Assembly (NCBI GenBank): GCA_016720425.1
Contig: JADKKQ010000003.1
Coordinates: forward strand, 248,001 to 312,000
Source: Betaproteobacteria bacterium
Lineage (GTDB): Bacteria; Pseudomonadota; Gammaproteobacteria; Burkholderiales; Casimicrobiaceae
DNA length: 64,000 nucleotides
Direction of reading: 5' to 3'
This document shows positions 26,057-36,546 of this stretch, one piece after another. The stretch's first letter is position 1, and every line of letters starts with the position of its first letter. The translations under genes and the position numbers were made by a program. Below the pieces are notes generated by a model that was not told the origin of the DNA, searched no databases, and saw only the letters and a list, made by a program, of their open reading frames with translations.

Positions 26057-26785
26057 ATGCCCGATCTCTTCCCCGCCGCGCCCCCTGCTGCCGACCGCCT
26101 GCCGCCCACCGATGCCACGCCGGGCACGCTGCCGGTCGTGCTGGGCGGCGAGACGGTCGTGCTGCTGGCCGAGCGCGCGCTGCACTGGCCGCGCGGCGCG
26201 ACGCTGTTCGTCGCCGACGTCCACCTGGGCAAGGCCGCCGCGTTCCGTGCCGGCGGCGTGCCCGTCCCGCGCGGCGCCACCGCGGCCGATCTCGGCCGCC
26301 TCAGCCTCCTGCTCGAACGCACCCGCTGCACGCGGCTGGTCGTGCTCGGCGATCTTCTCCACGCGCCACAGGGCCGGGTGCCGGCGCTCGACGCGGCGGT
26401 GGCCGCCTGGCGCAGCCGTCACGCCGGGCTGGCGATCACGCTGGTGCGCGGCAACCACGATGCGCGCGCCGGCGACCCGCCGCCGTCGTGGGGCGTCGAC
26501 GCCGTGGCGGCGCCGCATCTTCTGGCGCCGTTCGTCCTGCACCACGAGCCCGCGACCCCGCCCACCGGTTACGCGCTCTGCGGCCACGTGCATCCGGGCG
26601 TCCGGTTGCGCGGTGCCGCCGGCGACAGCGCGCGCCTGCCCTGCTTCGTCCTCGGACCGCGGCGGGCGCTGCTGCCTGCCTTCGGGCGGCTGACGGGCCT
26701 TGCCGTGGTCGCGGCGCGGCGGGACGAAACGCGGGTCGCGATCGCCGGATCGACGCTGCACCCGCTGCCTGCGGCGGGGACCTGA
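26057..26785 (+). CDS. pdeM: Ligase-associated calcineurin-like phosphoesterase PdeM
   Basis: 242 residues from the ATG at 26057. Metallophosphoesterase motifs: FVADVHLGKA (D-x-H), VVLGDLLHA (GD), VRGNHDAR (GNHD), VLHHEP and GYALCGHVHPGVRL (GHxH). These hold a two-metal centre. The LGKAAAFRAGGVPVPRG segment is typical of PdeM, which accompanies Lhr-core helicase in DNA-damage-related gene sets. Start of the divergent hyi gene is about 200 bp upstream. Confidence 0.88.
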   Translation: MPDLFPAAPPAADRLPPTDATPGTLPVVLGGETVVLLAERALHWPRGATLFVADVHLGKAAAFRAGGVPVPRGATAADLGRLSLLLERTRCTRLVVLGDLLHAPQGRVPALDAAVAAWRSRHAGLAITLVRGNHDARAGDPPPSWGVDAVAAPHLLAPFVLHHEPATPPTGYALCGHVHPGVRLRGAAGDSARLPCFVLGPRRALLPAFGRLTGLAVVAARRDETRVAIAGSTLHPLPAAGT

Positions 26786-26997
26786 CGACCCGTCGACGGC
26801 GCCCGCCACGACGATCCGCTCCCGCCCCGTCGGGGTGGGACGGGCACCGATCGAGCCGCCGACCGTTCGTCGGCTGGGCGAACGTGGAAAAACCTGTGGA
26901 CCGGCGGTGGAAAGTCGGTGGACGGCCCGGGGCGTCGGGTGCAAAAGCCTGCCTCGACGGTCATCGTCGTGGCGGGGTTCCGGGCCTCAAATAGGCC

Positions 26998-27026
26998 TTG
27001 CCAATCCGCGCGCGGCCCACTATTCT
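26998..27026 (+). promoter_or_regulatory. nrdA promoter
   Basis: TTGCCA (26998-27003, 5 of 6 match), a 17-bp spacer, and TATTCT (27021-27026, 4 of 6 match). The -10 is overlapped by the first NrdR box, as expected for repression. This predicts a leader of about 220 nt. Confidence 0.55.
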
Positions 27027-27063
27027 TGGTGTTCAGCAGCGACTTGAACACAAGATGTAGTAG
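27017..27063 (+). promoter_or_regulatory. Tandem NrdR boxes
   Basis: Two 16-bp sites resembling the NrdR box ACACWATATATWGTGT. Box 1 is CCACTATTCTTGGTGT (27017-27032, about 11 of 16); box 2 is ACACAAGATGTAGTAG (27048-27063, about 12 of 16). Their starts are 31 bp apart, the three-helical-turn spacing typical of NrdR-controlled nrd promoters. NrdR represses nrd genes when dATP is high. Confidence 0.75.
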
Positions 27064-27256
27064 ATTTTGATTCGCAAGCAGAAACCGGGCGGTCTCGCGG
27101 TCCTCCGCCGGCCGTGAGCAAGCCGCCGCACCGGGCAATCCGAGCGTCTTTCCGCGTACATCCGACCGACCCGTCGAGGCCGGGATAACGGCATGGCGCG
27201 GGCGCAGCGCGAGGTTTGCCTCGACAACGACAAGATTCGGACAGGAGACCCAATCC

Positions 27257-30169
<2,913 letters not shown>

Positions 30170-30272
30170 AGGCGCCGCGACGCCGGCGCGACGCGCAACC
30201 GCCCCCAGAGGCGAACGCCGCCGCGCCGGCGGGTACCTGCAGGCCCCGTGACCCCGGACAGGAAGGGATGCG

Positions 30273-30452
30273 ATGAACGCCACCACCAAGCAGTGGGAAT
30301 CCTACGTCGACGATGCCGGCCGGCGCCATTGGCGCTGGCCGGCGACGACCCGACCGGGAGGCCCCGCGCCGGGACCGCAGCGGCAGGCGCAGCTCGCGCT
30401 GCCGCGCCAGCAGCAGACGCAGCTGTTGCCGTTGCACGTGCGCAGCAGGTAG
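30273..30452 (+). CDS. Small ORF between nrdA and nrdB, 59 residues
   Basis: ATG at 30273 follows GGAAGGG with good spacing and opens a 59-codon frame. The first 22 residues (including KQWESYVDDAGRRHWRW) look conserved in style and resemble the beta-hairpin of YegP/DUF1508 domains (W-x-Y-x-D-x2-G-x3-W-R-W). The remainder is Pro/Gln-rich. It could be a small DUF1508-like protein whose 3' part has shifted frame, or a leader peptide. Location inside the nrd operon and the ribosome site are the main support. Function unknown. Confidence 0.45.
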   Translation: MNATTKQWESYVDDAGRRHWRWPATTRPGGPAPGPQRQAQLALPRQQQTQLLPLHVRSR

Positions 30453-30528
30453 CCGCGCGGCGCGCACCGAGTCCGGTATCCGCGCCCTCGGCGCGACCCG
30501 TTCGTCCATCGTCCCACAGGAGGCGCAG

Positions 30529-30792
30529 TTGGCCCGTTACGAGCATGTGGCAAGGCATGTGATCGACGCGCGGTACCTCGGAGACTACAAGGTCTGGCTG
30601 GAATTCAACGACGGAAGAAAGGGCGTGGTCGACCTGTCCGACGACCTCTACGGCGAGACCTTCGAGCCGCTGCGCGACAAGGACCGGTTCGCCGAGTTCT
30701 ATCTCGACTACGGACTCGCCACCATCGCCTGGCACCACGGCGTCGACTTCGCACCCGACTACCTCTACGACCGCCTGAGCGCGATGCACTAG
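30529..30792 (+). CDS. DUF2442 domain protein
   Basis: 87 residues from a TTG at 30529 preceded by AGGAGG at a spacing of 5; no in-frame ATG is better placed. The sequence ARYLGDYKVWLEFNDGRKGVVDLSDDLYGETFEPLRDKDRFAEFYLD is typical of DUF2442, a small fold often found near toxin-antitoxin or metabolic genes. WHHGVDFAPDYLYDRL at the end is also family-like. It is co-directional with nrdA and nrdB, which suggests a link to ribonucleotide reductase supply, but no function is known. Confidence 0.8.
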   Translation: MARYEHVARHVIDARYLGDYKVWLEFNDGRKGVVDLSDDLYGETFEPLRDKDRFAEFYLDYGLATIAWHHGVDFAPDYLYDRLSAMH

Positions 30793-30914
30793 CCGCGGGC
30801 TGCAGCGAAACCTCCGACGACTTCCGCCGGACCCCGGGCGCAGCGGGCGCGCGCGGTCCGCGCACCCGAAACATCACCACCCAAGAAGACCGCCCTACAG
30901 GAGAGACTGGAAAA

Positions 30915-32087
30915 ATGCTGAATTTCGACGACGACATCGCTCCCGCTCCGCAACCGCGCCTGATGCCGGCGACGCCGGAAACGCTGCGCGCACAGGCTGC
31001 CGGCGGCATCCTCTCGCGCGAGCCGGTGCACGACCTCGACGCCGACCGGCAGGCGCTGGAGAACGGCTTTCGCCGCGTGCGCGTCGAGGACAAGCGCGTG
31101 ATCAACGGCGAATCCGACGTCAACCAGCTGGTTCCATTCAAGTACAAGTGGGCCTGGGACAAGTACCTCGCCGGCTGTGCCAACCACTGGATGCCGCAGG
31201 AAGTAAACATGCAGCGCGACATCGAGACCTGGAAGAACCCCAACGGCCTCACCGACGACGAGCGCCTGATCGTCAAGCGCAACCTCGGCTTCTTCGTCAC
31301 CGCCGACTCGCTCGCCGCCAACAACATCGTGCTCGGCACCTATCGCCACATCACCGCGCCCGAGTGCCGGCAATACCTGCTGCGCCAGGCGTTCGAGGAG
31401 GCGATCCACACCCACGCCTACCAGTACATCGTCGAGAGCCTGGGCCTCGACGAGGCCGAGATCTTCAACGCCTATCACGAAGTCAAGTCGATCCGCGACA
31501 AGGACGAGTTCCTGATCCCGTTCATCGACGTGCTCACCAACCCGCTGTTCCGCACCGGCACGCCCGAGGCCGACCAGGCGCTGCTGAAGAGCCTGATCGT
31601 CTTCGCCTGCATCATGGAGGGCCTGTTCTTCTACGTCGGCTTCGTGCAGATCCTGGCGATGGGCCGGCAGAACAAGATGACCGGAGCCTCGGAGCAGTAC
31701 CAGTACATCCTGCGCGACGAGTCGATGCACTGCAACTTCGGCATCGACCTCATCAACACCATCAAGCTCGAGAATCCGCACCTGTGGACGGCGGAGTTCC
31801 GCGAGGAGATCCGGGCGCTGATGAAGAAGGGCGTCGACCTCGAATACGCCTATGCCGAGGACACGATGCCGCGCGGCGTGCTGGGCCTCAACGCGACGAT
31901 GTTCAAGGAGTACCTGCGCTTCATCGCCAACCGCCGCTGCCAGCAGATCGGCGTCGACGCCGTCTTCGACAAGGCCGACAACCCGTTCCCGTGGATGGCC
32001 GAGATGATCGATCTCAAGAAGGAGAAGAACTTCTTCGAGACGCGTGTCACCGAGTACCAGACCGGCGGCGCGCTCAACTGGGAGTGA
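30915..32087 (+). CDS. nrdB: Ribonucleoside-diphosphate reductase beta subunit, class Ia
   Basis: 390 residues. Ferritin-like diiron protein. Ligand-bearing segments are visible in NLGFFVTADSLAANNIVL, QAFEEAIHTHAYQYIVESLGL and DESMHCNFGIDLINTI, and the interaction tail ends TEYQTGGALNWE. It generates the tyrosyl radical passed to NrdA. Preceded by GGAGA and about 120 bp from the DUF2442 gene. Probably transcribed with nrdA. Confidence 0.97.
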   Translation: MLNFDDDIAPAPQPRLMPATPETLRAQAAGGILSREPVHDLDADRQALENGFRRVRVEDKRVINGESDVNQLVPFKYKWAWDKYLAGCANHWMPQEVNMQRDIETWKNPNGLTDDERLIVKRNLGFFVTADSLAANNIVLGTYRHITAPECRQYLLRQAFEEAIHTHAYQYIVESLGLDEAEIFNAYHEVKSIRDKDEFLIPFIDVLTNPLFRTGTPEADQALLKSLIVFACIMEGLFFYVGFVQILAMGRQNKMTGASEQYQYILRDESMHCNFGIDLINTIKLENPHLWTAEFREEIRALMKKGVDLEYAYAEDTMPRGVLGLNATMFKEYLRFIANRRCQQIGVDAVFDKADNPFPWMAEMIDLKKEKNFFETRVTEYQTGGALNWE

Positions 32088-32140
32088 AGCCCGCGCCTTG
32101 TGGCGCTGGATTCGCTATTCGTCAGTATCGTCAGGAGGCG

Positions 32141-34564
32141 ATGGTGGAAAACGATGGCGACTACCGGACACTCATCAGCGCTTCGCTGGATGGATTCTGG
32201 CTGGTGGATCGTCAGGGATGTTTGTTGGATGTCAATGACGCCTATTGCGAATTGAGCGGCTACACCCGCGCCGAACTCCTCACCATGAGGATCGAGGACC
32301 TGGAAGTCAATCAAACGCCCGCCGAGATCGCCCAACACCTGCGGGCGATCAGAGCCAGCGGCGGCGCGCGGTTCGAATCCCGCCATCGAACGCGCAACGG
32401 ATCGTTCGTGGATGTCGAGGTGAGTGCGCATTACGACGCCACACGGGACCGCATCGTTTCCTTCCTGCGCGACGTCACGGCCAAGCTGGCCGCAGACCGT
32501 GTCTTGCGGCAGCGCACCGACGAGCTGACCGAGCGGCTCAAGGAATTGCGCTGTCTGTTGGATTTGTCCACACTCACCGCCCGGCGCGATCTGGCGTTCG
32601 ACGACATCATGCAGCGGGCGGTAGACCTGCTGCCGCCGGCCTGGCGCTATCCAGCGCTTGCCGCCGCCCGGTTGACGCTTCCTGACACCCGCTACGCAAC
32701 AGCCAATTATCAGGAGACGCCGTGGCAATTGGTCTGCGATCTGGCCGCGAGCGAAGCCACGAGAGGACAGCTCAGTGTGGCCTATGTGGAGCAACCGCCG
32801 GGCCATGAGACCGATCCGTTCTTGCCGGAAGAGCGTCACCTGCTGAAAGCGATTGCGCAGCGCCTGTCCGGTTACGTCAGACGCCGGCGGGTCGAGGAGG
32901 AGCTGCTCCTGCGCGAGGAGAGCCTGAACTCACTGCTGGACTTGAGCCAGCGGGCCTTCAGCTTGCGGGAGCACGACATCATCCAATTGGCCCTGGAAGA
33001 AGTCGAAAGGCTGACCTCGAGCGAAATCGGCTATTTGCACTTCGTCAATGCCGATCAGAACACCATTGAGCTGTATACCTGGTCACAGCAGACGCTGCGT
33101 CAATGCACCGCGGCGCACGATGAGCACTATCCGCTTTCGCAGGCCGGGGTGTGGGCCGATTGCGCGCGCTGGAAGCGTCCGGTGGTCCTCAACGACTATC
33201 AGAACTACGCCGACAGGAAGGGCTATCCGATCGGTCACACCCACCTCATCCGCCATGTGAGCGTGCCCGTGGTGGAAGAGGATGCGGTCAAACTCATCCT
33301 GGGCGTCGGCAACAAGCGATCGGATTACGATGAGGCCGACGTGCGGCAGTTGCTGCTGACGGCCGAGCATCTGTGGCGGATCGTGCGCCAAAAGCGCGCC
33401 GAAGACGAAGTCCGGCGTGAGGCGGAGCGGGTCTCGACGCTGGCGCGGGTCGCGTCACGGCTCAACACGCACCTGGAATTGGCCACCGTACTGCAAACGG
33501 TGTGCGAGGAAGCCGCGCAGGCGCTGGGCTTCCCAGCCGCCAGCGTGTTCCTGTCCGACAACCCGGCCCATGCGGGCTGTCAAGCGACGACTCTGTCGCA
33601 TCAGTCCGGCGCGACGACGGCCGAGTGTCAGGCTGAGTTGATGACCCTGCTGGCTGCTGCGGCCTGGGACCACGAAGTCTTCGTCCTGCCGCCCGCTGCG
33701 CCGCGCAACCGGGTGGGCGACTTGACCGCTGTCCGCTTGATCCACGACGATCGTTGCCTGGGCGTATTGGCCGTGTACAGCGTCGGCACCGCGCGTGTTT
33801 GGGAGGCCGCGGACACCATACTGCTTCGCGGCCTTGCCAATCAGGCCTCGCAGGCGATCGTCAACGCGCGGCTGTTCACTGAGGTCCGGCAGAGCCATGT
33901 ACAGCTGCAATCGTTGTCGCGCCGCCTGGTGGAGGTGCAGGAAACGGAGCGCCGACACATCGCCCGGGAGTTGCATGACGAGGTCGGACAGGTCCTGACG
34001 GCGGTCAAGATTGACTTGCAGAGCTTGCGAAGGCAAACGGCGATGACGCCGTATGCGGCGCGCCTGGATGAGAACATCGAGACCACGCAGCGCGCCCTGG
34101 AACAGGTGCGCAATCTCTCGCTGGACCTGCGCCCGTCGATGCTGGACGACCTCGGGTTGAGCGCGGCGCTGGAGTGGTACGTTCAACGCCTGTCGCAGGC
34201 GGCGGGGCTCAGACCGGAGCTCACCCTGCCGACCGATGCACCGCGGTGGGCTCCCACGATCGAAATCACCTGCTTTCGCGTCGCTCAGGAGGCCATGACC
34301 AACATCATGCGCCATGCGAACGCTCGGCACGTGTGGATCGACCTGCAATGCTCCCCGGTTGAGGTGCGCCTGCGCGTGCGGGATGACGGACAGGGCTTCG
34401 AGCCGGCTGCCGCGCGTCTCCGCGCCACGCAAACAGCCGCCAGCGTGGGGTTGTTGGGAATGGCCGAACGAGTGGAACTGGCGGGAGGACAACTCAAGAT
34501 CGAGTCCGCCCCGGGACAAGGAACCTCTGTGCAAGTGATCTTCAACGCGCCCGTGTTGCGCTGA
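32141..34564 (+). CDS. PAS-GAF sensor histidine kinase (NarX/UhpB type, HisKA_3)
   Basis: 807 residues, no membrane segment, so cytoplasmic. Domains: PAS (about 8-118, GFWLVDRQGCLLDVNDAYCELSGYT), a coiled-coil and GAF-like region (120-250), a GAF_2-type domain (265-420), a third GAF (430-590), HisKA_3 dimerisation/phosphoacceptor (590-665, RRHIARELHDEVGQ with H612) and HATPase (705-805; N-box QEAMTNIMRHANA, G1 DDGQGFE). It would autophosphorylate at H612 and phosphorylate the receiver encoded 37 bp downstream, which is fused to GlgC. Base composition is visibly less GC-rich, with more TTG and GAT codons, than nrdB upstream. The signal is unknown. Confidence 0.92.
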   Translation: MVENDGDYRTLISASLDGFWLVDRQGCLLDVNDAYCELSGYTRAELLTMRIEDLEVNQTPAEIAQHLRAIRASGGARFESRHRTRNGSFVDVEVSAHYDATRDRIVSFLRDVTAKLAADRVLRQRTDELTERLKELRCLLDLSTLTARRDLAFDDIMQRAVDLLPPAWRYPALAAARLTLPDTRYATANYQETPWQLVCDLAASEATRGQLSVAYVEQPPGHETDPFLPEERHLLKAIAQRLSGYVRRRRVEEELLLREESLNSLLDLSQRAFSLREHDIIQLALEEVERLTSSEIGYLHFVNADQNTIELYTWSQQTLRQCTAAHDEHYPLSQAGVWADCARWKRPVVLNDYQNYADRKGYPIGHTHLIRHVSVPVVEEDAVKLILGVGNKRSDYDEADVRQLLLTAEHLWRIVRQKRAEDEVRREAERVSTLARVASRLNTHLELATVLQTVCEEAAQALGFPAASVFLSDNPAHAGCQATTLSHQSGATTAECQAELMTLLAAAAWDHEVFVLPPAAPRNRVGDLTAVRLIHDDRCLGVLAVYSVGTARVWEAADTILLRGLANQASQAIVNARLFTEVRQSHVQLQSLSRRLVEVQETERRHIARELHDEVGQVLTAVKIDLQSLRRQTAMTPYAARLDENIETTQRALEQVRNLSLDLRPSMLDDLGLSAALEWYVQRLSQAAGLRPELTLPTDAPRWAPTIEITCFRVAQEAMTNIMRHANARHVWIDLQCSPVEVRLRVRDDGQGFEPAAARLRATQTAASVGLLGMAERVELAGGQLKIESAPGQGTSVQVIFNAPVLR

Positions 34565-34601
34565 ACCAGGCGACCGGCGTCGATCCATGGCGAGGTAACG
34601 A

Positions 34602-36308
34602 ATGCCCGCACGCATTTTGCTCGTTGATGACAGTCGGCGCTTCATCGAATCCGCGGAGCGGTTCTTTGCCGATGAACTGCGTGTGACCGTCGTGGGTAGC
34701 GCTTTGTCGGGGAAGGAGGCGTTGGACCAAGTGGCGCGCCTGAATCCCGACCTGGTGCTGATGGACGTGGCGATGCCCGGAATGGACGGCCTTGAAGCGA
34801 CCCAACACATCAAGGCCCGCGCCAACGCGCCGCTGGTCATCATCCTCACGTTCTATGACACGCCCAAATACCGGCAGGCCGCCCATCAGGCCGGCGCTGA
34901 TGGCTTTGTGCCCAAGGCCGATTTTGGCGAGAAACTCCTGCCGTTGATCTTCACGCTGCTCCCCGACCTCATCGAGCCCGATCGGCCGCCCGTTCTTCCG
35001 GCGGCACGACTGCACACTCGCCCCATCGAGGCGCCCCCCATCCAACGTCCCGCCTGTACCAGGAGTGCTTGGCTGTCCGCGCTGCCGGTACGCACCGTGA
35101 TCATGGCCGGCGGCGATGGCACGCGACTGGGGGTGCTGACCGCTCGCCGGGTCAAGCCCGCCGTGCCGTTCGCCGGCAAATATCGCATCATCGACTTTGC
35201 GCTGTCCAACTGCGTCAATTCCGGGCTGTTCGACGTCATGGTCCTGACCCAATACCTCCCGCACTCCCTCAACGCCCATATCGGCGTTGGCCGCCCGTGG
35301 GACCTGGATCGAGGATTTACCGGCGGCATCCGGATGCTGCATCCCTATCGAGACCGCGCGCACATCGATTGGCAATCCGGCACGGCCAACGCCGTGCTCC
35401 AGAACCTGAGTTTTGTCACCGACAACGACCCGGCGCTGGTGCTGGTGCTGGCGGGCGATCACGTGTATCGCATGAATTACGGCCCGCTGCTCGCCTTCCA
35501 CGCCGAACGTCAGGCCGACCTCACCATCGCCGTGACTGATGTATCCATCGAAGACGCACCGCGCTTTGGCGTTCTGGCCACCGATGGCGACCAGCGCGTG
35601 CTGGCGTTCCAGGAAAAGTCCCAACGACCGACGAGCACGCTCGCCTCGATGGGGATCTACGTGTTCAGCCGGAAGGTGCTTGAACACTGCCTGCATGAAG
35701 ACCACCATGCGCCGGACTCGTCGCACGACTTCGGCAAAGACATCATTCCGCGTCTGGTGGGCTCCGGTCAGCGTGTCTTCGCCTATCGGCACGAAGGTTA
35801 CTGGATGGATGTTGGCACCATAGACACGTACTGGCGCGTGCATATGGATCTGCTTCGCCATCCACCCGCGTTCAACCTGAACGACCGCTCGTGGGTGATC
35901 CGAACGCGCTCGGAGGAACGCCCGCCGATGCTGATCGACGCGGGCGCATCAGCCCAGGCTTGTCTCCTGACCGATGGCGTCGTCATTGCCCCCGGCGCCG
36001 TGGTCGAGCGCTCGATCCTGTCGCCTGGCGTCTATATCGGCCCCGGCGCCATCGTACGCGACTCGATTGTCTTCACGGACAGTTACGTGGATGCCGGGGC
36101 GCACGTCGAGCGCGCCATCATCGACAAGAACGTGATCGTCGGCCCGGACGCGCGCGTGGGCAGATGCGATGACGCGGACGGCTCGCCGGGCATCACCACC
36201 ATCGGGAAGAACGTCCAGATCGCCGCCGGACTCACCATCGATCGCGGCATGTCGATCAGCCCCGATGTGTATCTGGAGCAGGAGCCGCTCCTGTGGCCGT
36301 CTGCGTAG
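34602..36308 (+). CDS. glgC: Response-regulator receiver domain fused to ADP-glucose pyrophosphorylase (REC-GlgC)
   Basis: 568 residues in one uninterrupted frame. Residues 1-125 form a complete receiver domain: acidic pair D9-D10, phosphoacceptor D55 in VLMDVAMPGMDG, T83, K105. A Pro-rich linker (126-162) leads to a full GlgC: RTVIMAGGDGTRLGVLTARR (165-184), KPAVPFAGKYRIIDFALSN (185-203), SGTANAVLQNL, FGKDIIP, GYWMDVGTIDTYW, then a left-handed beta-helix C-domain (about 450-550). GlgC makes ADP-glucose from ATP and glucose-1-phosphate, the committed step of bacterial glycogen synthesis. The receiver replaces the usual DNA-binding output. With the kinase upstream and a glucan phosphorylase downstream, phosphorylation may control enzyme activity (inferred). 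No good internal start exists before the GlgC part. Confidence 0.93.
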   Translation: MPARILLVDDSRRFIESAERFFADELRVTVVGSALSGKEALDQVARLNPDLVLMDVAMPGMDGLEATQHIKARANAPLVIILTFYDTPKYRQAAHQAGADGFVPKADFGEKLLPLIFTLLPDLIEPDRPPVLPAARLHTRPIEAPPIQRPACTRSAWLSALPVRTVIMAGGDGTRLGVLTARRVKPAVPFAGKYRIIDFALSNCVNSGLFDVMVLTQYLPHSLNAHIGVGRPWDLDRGFTGGIRMLHPYRDRAHIDWQSGTANAVLQNLSFVTDNDPALVLVLAGDHVYRMNYGPLLAFHAERQADLTIAVTDVSIEDAPRFGVLATDGDQRVLAFQEKSQRPTSTLASMGIYVFSRKVLEHCLHEDHHAPDSSHDFGKDIIPRLVGSGQRVFAYRHEGYWMDVGTIDTYWRVHMDLLRHPPAFNLNDRSWVIRTRSEERPPMLIDAGASAQACLLTDGVVIAPGAVVERSILSPGVYIGPGAIVRDSIVFTDSYVDAGAHVERAIIDKNVIVGPDARVGRCDDADGSPGITTIGKNVQIAAGLTIDRGMSISPDVYLEQEPLLWPSA

Positions 36309-36546
36309 GACGTTCACACGGGGCCGCGTGAGCTCCACGTCAAATTGGGTGCGCCGAAGCGGCGGGTCCGGGTCCGGTTCTGGCGTTGCCGCCGCGTCAT
36401 CGCGTGCAGACGCAACGGCGGACGGACAGCGGCACCTCGCTCGCGTTCGCCGTAACCGCGAACTCCGTGAGAGCGGTGCGCAGGTGTCGCCGCGATTAAC
36501 GAACGGGCCGCGATGTGAGATTCTTACGCGCCGGTGACACCATCGG

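Larger units (their letters stand above)
26786..27256. other. Regulatory intergenic region before nrdA
   Basis: 471 bases without a gene. The left half holds only short GTGGA-rich runs (26880-26930) and a weak hairpin GGCCT-CAAAT-AGGCC near 26983-26997. The right half carries a promoter and two NrdR boxes listed separately, then about 190 bases of leader without obvious structure up to the AGGAGA ribosome site of nrdA. Confidence 0.7.

Noticed and set aside
26880..26935. Possible DnaA boxes among CTGTGGA/GGTGGA runs before nrdA
   Set aside because: None matches TTATNCACA or its complement within one mismatch.
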